Source: Oceanibacterium hippocampi (lineage in GTDB: Bacteria > Pseudomonadota > Alphaproteobacteria > Sneathiellales > Sneathiellaceae). From it: 64,000 nucleotides of DNA. A program made the translations under genes and the position numbers. Below, piece by piece: positions 60,821 to 64,000 of this stretch. The first letter of the stretch is position 1; each line of letters opens with the position of its first letter. The notes under the pieces were generated by a model. The model was given only the letters and a program-made list of their open reading frames with translations, did not search any database and had not been told where the DNA came from. The stretch spans positions 372,001 through 436,000 of the forward strand of contig NZ_FWFR01000003.1 of the NCBI RefSeq assembly GCF_900172325.1. The letters are read 5' to 3'.

Positions 60821-60835
60821 TTGGTACAATACCAA
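60821..60835. promoter_or_regulatory. Perfect palindrome in the importer promoter region
   Basis: TTGGTA-CAA-TACCAA is a perfect 6-3-6 inverted repeat, 25 bases before the copy-2 ATG, containing the shared GGTACAAT word. The 204-base gap to the divergent ATPase gene also holds AT-rich sequence at 60840-60920, probably the promoters. Confidence 0.55.
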
Positions 60836-61000
60836 TCTCATGATGCATTTTTGCACCTATTGTGTAGCTCAGAATGCGGCAAAATGTTTTAATATGTCAA
60901 CGATTGTATTCATTGTTTTTCCGGAATAGGCTGCCACTGCCAGAGTTGGAGCGCACCATATAACAACGCAGCTCCGGAACGGTTGGGAGGAATTTGACTC

Positions 61001-62044
61001 GTGGAAACCGAGACAATCGAGCGGCATGACACCGAACCTGTGGCGGGTCCGGAGGTCGTGCTCGAGGTCAAGGACCTCAAGACGCAATTTTTCACGCGCC
61101 AGGGAATTGTCCCCGCAGTCGACGGAGTGTCCTTCAAACTGCATCGCGGCGAGGTTCTCGGCATCGTCGGCGAATCCGGATGCGGGAAAAGCGTCACGTC
61201 GCTATCGATCCTGCGCCTGATCCCGCCGCGATCGGGCAGCGTCGTCGGCGGCACGGTGCATTACGGCGGCCGGGATCTGCTGAAGATCAGCGATGCCGAG
61301 ATGCGTCACATTCGTGGCAACGACATTTCGATGATCTTCCAGGAGCCGATGACGGCCCTCAACCCGGTGATGACCGTGGGTGAGCAGATCATCGAACCGC
61401 TGATGCTGCACCAGGACATGTCCCGGCAAGAGGCGCGCAATCGCGCGATCGAGATGCTGAAGCTGGTGCATATCCCGGTGCCCGAGAAGCGGGTCGATTC
61501 CTATCCGCATGAACTTTCCGGCGGCATGCGTCAGCGCGCGATGATCGCGATGGCGGTTTCGTGCAATCCCAAGGTGCTGATCGCCGACGAGCCGACCACC
61601 GCGCTCGATGTCACGATCCAGGCACAGATCCTGGAACTGATGCAGGAACTGCGCGAGGTGCTGGGCACCGCGGTGATCATGATCACCCACGATCTCGGCG
61701 TCATCGCCGAGATGGCCCAGCGGGTCGTCGTCATGTATGCCGGCCGCAAGGTCGAGGAAGCGAGCGTCGAGGAACTCTTCGAAACGCCGCGTCATCCCTA
61801 TACGCGCGGCCTGCTGCGGGCGATCCCGAAGCTCGACCTCGATGCCCCGGACGATCACCGGGCGCGGCTGGAAACGATTCCCGGGACCGTCCCGGCGCTC
61901 TATGACCTGCCGCCCGGATGCGCCTTCGCGCCGCGCTGCCAGGAAGCGACCGAGATCTGCCACGGACGGCAGCCGGAACTCGAGACCAAGCACAATCATC
62001 ACATCGCGGCGTGCTGGAACGCACCGCCCGTCGACGTCGCCTGA
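61001..62044 (+). CDS. dppD: Peptide/nickel-type ABC transporter ATPase, DppD-like
   Basis: The 347-residue ATPase has Walker [11 protein letters not shown], signature [12 protein letters not shown], Walker [13 protein letters not shown] and the oligopeptide C-terminal extension with CAFAPRC. The start is GTG at 61001 after a gggagg site. It lies 17 bases before the partner ATPase gene and is divergent from the binding proteins and permeases. Confidence 0.93.
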   Translation: METETIERHDTEPVAGPEVVLEVKDLKTQFFTRQGIVPAVDGVSFKLHRGEVLGIVGESGCGKSVTSLSILRLIPPRSGSVVGGTVHYGGRDLLKISDAEMRHIRGNDISMIFQEPMTALNPVMTVGEQIIEPLMLHQDMSRQEARNRAIEMLKLVHIPVPEKRVDSYPHELSGGMRQRAMIAMAVSCNPKVLIADEPTTALDVTIQAQILELMQELREVLGTAVIMITHDLGVIAEMAQRVVVMYAGRKVEEASVEELFETPRHPYTRGLLRAIPKLDLDAPDDHRARLETIPGTVPALYDLPPGCAFAPRCQEATEICHGRQPELETKHNHHIAACWNAPPVDVA

Positions 62045-62061
62045 AGATCCGGGAGAACAAC

Positions 62062-63072
62062 ATGAACAAGGTCGACGCAAGCGTCCCGGCCGGCCAGACG
62101 GACAAGGCCACGCCGGTTCTCGCCGTGAAGGCACTTCGAAAGCATTTCCCGCTGCAAAGCGGTCTGCTGTCCCGCTCGCAACAGGTCGTTCACGCCGTCA
62201 ACGATGTCTCATTCCATGTCGATCATGGCGAGACACTCGGCCTGGTCGGGGAATCCGGCTGCGGCAAGTCGACAGTCGGCCGGACGATCCTGAAACTGAT
62301 CAATCCGACGGCCGGTTCCATCCAGATCGACGGGACCGAGATCGCCGACCTGTCGCGGCGCGAGATGCGCCCTTACCGCCGCCGCATGCAGATCATCTTC
62401 CAGGACCCGTATTCCTCGCTGAACCCGCGCATGACGGCCGGTGACATGGTCGGCGAACCGCTGACCGTTCACGGCATCGCGTCCGGACAGGAGAAGGAAG
62501 ATCGTATCGCGGCCCTGTTCCAGAAAGTCGGCCTGCGCAGCGACCAGATACGCCGCTTTCCGCACGAGTTCTCAGGCGGCCAGCGGCAGCGCATCGGCAT
62601 CGCGCGGGCGCTTGCGCTCGACCCCAAGCTGATCATCGCCGACGAACCGGTCTCCGCTCTCGACGTCTCCATTCAGGCCCAGGTCATCAACCTGCTGATG
62701 GATCTGCAGGAGGAGTTCGGCCTCTCCTACCTGTTCATCGCGCACGACCTCTCGGTGGTCGAGCATATCAGCCATCGGGTCGCGGTGATGTATCTCGGCC
62801 ATATCGTAGAGCTTGCCGAGCGCCGCGCGCTGTTCCGGACACCGCAACATCCCTATACCGAGGCCCTGCTCTCGGCGGTCCCGGTCGCGGATCCGAAACG
62901 CAAGCGCGCCGACCGCATCATCCTGAAAGGCGACGTGCCAAGTCCCGTGTCGCTGCCGAGCGGATGCCCGTTTCATACCCGCTGTCCGGTCGCCGTCGCC
63001 GCCTGCAAGAGCGAGGTGCCGGCACTGCGCGAGGTTCGGCCGAATCACTGGGCCGCCTGCCACCTGCGCTGA
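62062..63072 (+). CDS. dppF: Peptide/nickel-type ABC transporter ATPase, DppF-like
   Basis: The 336-residue ATPase has Walker [11 protein letters not shown], signature [12 protein letters not shown], Walker [12 protein letters not shown] and the C-terminal CPFHTRCP motif. ATG at 62062 follows a gggaga site. It completes the importer together with the DppD-like subunit. Confidence 0.93.
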   Translation: MNKVDASVPAGQTDKATPVLAVKALRKHFPLQSGLLSRSQQVVHAVNDVSFHVDHGETLGLVGESGCGKSTVGRTILKLINPTAGSIQIDGTEIADLSRREMRPYRRRMQIIFQDPYSSLNPRMTAGDMVGEPLTVHGIASGQEKEDRIAALFQKVGLRSDQIRRFPHEFSGGQRQRIGIARALALDPKLIIADEPVSALDVSIQAQVINLLMDLQEEFGLSYLFIAHDLSVVEHISHRVAVMYLGHIVELAERRALFRTPQHPYTEALLSAVPVADPKRKRADRIILKGDVPSPVSLPSGCPFHTRCPVAVAACKSEVPALREVRPNHWAACHLR

Positions 63073-63110
63073 CGGCTCCCTTCCCAAAGGGCCGGGGATA
63101 CCAAGCAAGA

Positions 63111-63141
63111 AAAAGCCCGGCGGTGGATCCGCCGGGCTTTT
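63111..63141. terminator. Bidirectional terminator after the DppF-like gene
   Basis: GCCCGGCGG and CCGCCGGGC form a perfect 9-base stem around TGGAT, with A before and T after, so it serves both converging genes. Confidence 0.88.
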
Positions 63142-63162
63142 GTCGTCAGGCCAAGTCCCGGA

Positions 63163-64000
63163 TCAGTAAGCGACCGGTCCCACCGCAACCCAGCGGCTGT
63201 CCTTGATCTGGTACATCGTCGCCGATGACCGCGCCTCCGGGCCGAGATGGTCGTCGGCGCCGAACTTGATCGGCGAGCTGCCGAACATGTCGACCCCGCG
63301 CTCGATCTTCTCGATCTCCTTGGCAAGCTTCTCCGCCGTCAGGTCACGGCCGGCCTTGGTCGCCGCCTCGACGAAGACATCCATGCCGGAATAGCCGGCG
63401 ATGGCCTGGAGGTCGGCATCCTTGCCGAACCGCGCCTTGTAGGAATCCATCCACGCCTTGGTTTCCGGCGACGCCGTATCGTAATAGGGGATCGGCGTCT
63501 GACTGGTGCCGTAGAGGCCGTCGGTCGCGCCCTTGGCGAGTTCCGCGGTTTGCGGCGTGAAGCCGGCCGAGGAAACCAGCATGTCGACGTTCCAGCCGCT
63601 CTTGAGCGCCGCGACCTTGGCGCCGATGGTCTCGGAAATGATCGTGCCGAGGCAGACGAGATCGGCATCAGCCTCCTTGAGCAGCGCGATCTGCGAGGAG
63701 AAGTCCTTCGCGCCCCGCTTGAAAGTGGTCTCGGCGACAAGTTTCAGGCCCATCTCCTCGGCCTGGTCCTTGCAGCCGTCGAGCACGTTCTTGCCGAAAT
63801 CGTCGTCCTGCGACAGCACGCCGATGCGTTTCTTGCCCTTGTCCTCGACGAACCATTTCACCGCCGCCCGCATCTGGTCGTAATAGGGCGTGAACAGCGA
63901 GAACTTGAGCGGGTGGAACGGCTCGTACATCTCCTTCGCCGCGGTCAGCGGGAAGAGGTTCGGCACGCCCCGGTCGAGGGCCTGCGGCATCGAGACCATG
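63163..64000 (-). CDS. Branched-chain amino-acid-type ABC substrate-binding protein, partial
   Basis: The visible C-terminal 278 residues match Peripla_BP_6 (LivJ-like) proteins: KRIGVLSQDDDFGKNVLDG, FKRGAKDFSSQIALLKEADADLVCLG and a C-terminal GPEARSSATMYQIKD. The reading frame runs off the window at 64000, so the N-terminus and signal peptide are missing. It binds an amino acid or similar compound. It may belong to a different transport unit than the importer to its left. Confidence 0.88.
   Translation of the reverse strand, partial: MVSMPQALDRGVPNLFPLTAAKEMYEPFHPLKFSLFTPYYDQMRAAVKWFVEDKGKKRIGVLSQDDDFGKNVLDGCKDQAEEMGLKLVAETTFKRGAKDFSSQIALLKEADADLVCLGTIISETIGAKVAALKSGWNVDMLVSSAGFTPQTAELAKGATDGLYGTSQTPIPYYDTASPETKAWMDSYKARFGKDADLQAIAGYSGMDVFVEAATKAGRDLTAEKLAKEIEKIERGVDMFGSSPIKFGADDHLGPEARSSATMYQIKDSRWVAVGPVAY

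Overview
The window looks like an alphaproteobacterial chromosome, most like Rhodospirillales in the broad sense. The evidence is high GC, mreBCD-mrdA-rodA in one block, a glyQ-glyS-ppdK run, an hflK-hflC-DUF2065-DegP run, and an Mrp ATPase with a DUF59 front end. The species cannot be named from the sequence alone.

Region 1 (1 to about 14.6 kb) is an accessory island ending at a tRNA-Lys gene. It opens with a translationally coupled SIR2 / HerA / DnaQ-like exonuclease set that looks like an anti-phage system. An IS3-family element follows, whose transposase has lost its catalytic glutamate, and then a decayed second IS3 element on the other strand. Next come a three-gene cassette of unknown function with two C-terminally membrane-anchored proteins, a divergent pair of HEPN proteins (AbiV-type and ApeA-like), a possible PD-(D/E)XK nuclease gene with a truncated partner, and a tRNA 3'-half remnant. 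The island closes with a DUF3489 / DUF2924 / large serine recombinase cassette.

Region 2 (14.6 to 41 kb) is core chromosome. It carries tRNA-Lys, the cell-shape genes (rodA, mrdA, mreD, mreC, mreB), branched-chain amino-acid synthesis (ilvB, ilvH, ilvC), miaA and serB with overlapping divergent start codons, membrane proteolysis (DegP-like, DUF2065, hflC, hflK), mrp, ppdK, glyS, glyQ, a small zinc-ribbon protein, an S49 peptidase, trmN6, a DUF2007 protein, ispB and tRNA-Pro.

Region 3 (41 to 63 kb) is a catabolic and uptake cluster. It holds a luciferase-like monooxygenase, a TauD-type dioxygenase, two acyl-CoA ligases, a MocR-type regulator, an alpha/beta hydrolase, a four-domain rhodanese protein, an acyl-CoA carboxylase beta subunit, an acyl-CoA-dehydrogenase-fold flavoprotein, an MmgE/PrpD protein, and a complete peptide/nickel-type ABC importer with two near-identical substrate-binding proteins. 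Several of its promoters share a GGTACAAT-like word and AT-rich palindromes, so these units may be co-regulated. The substrate is unknown. The enzyme mix would suit an organic acid or organosulfur compound, but that is inference. The window ends inside a branched-chain-amino-acid-type binding protein gene.
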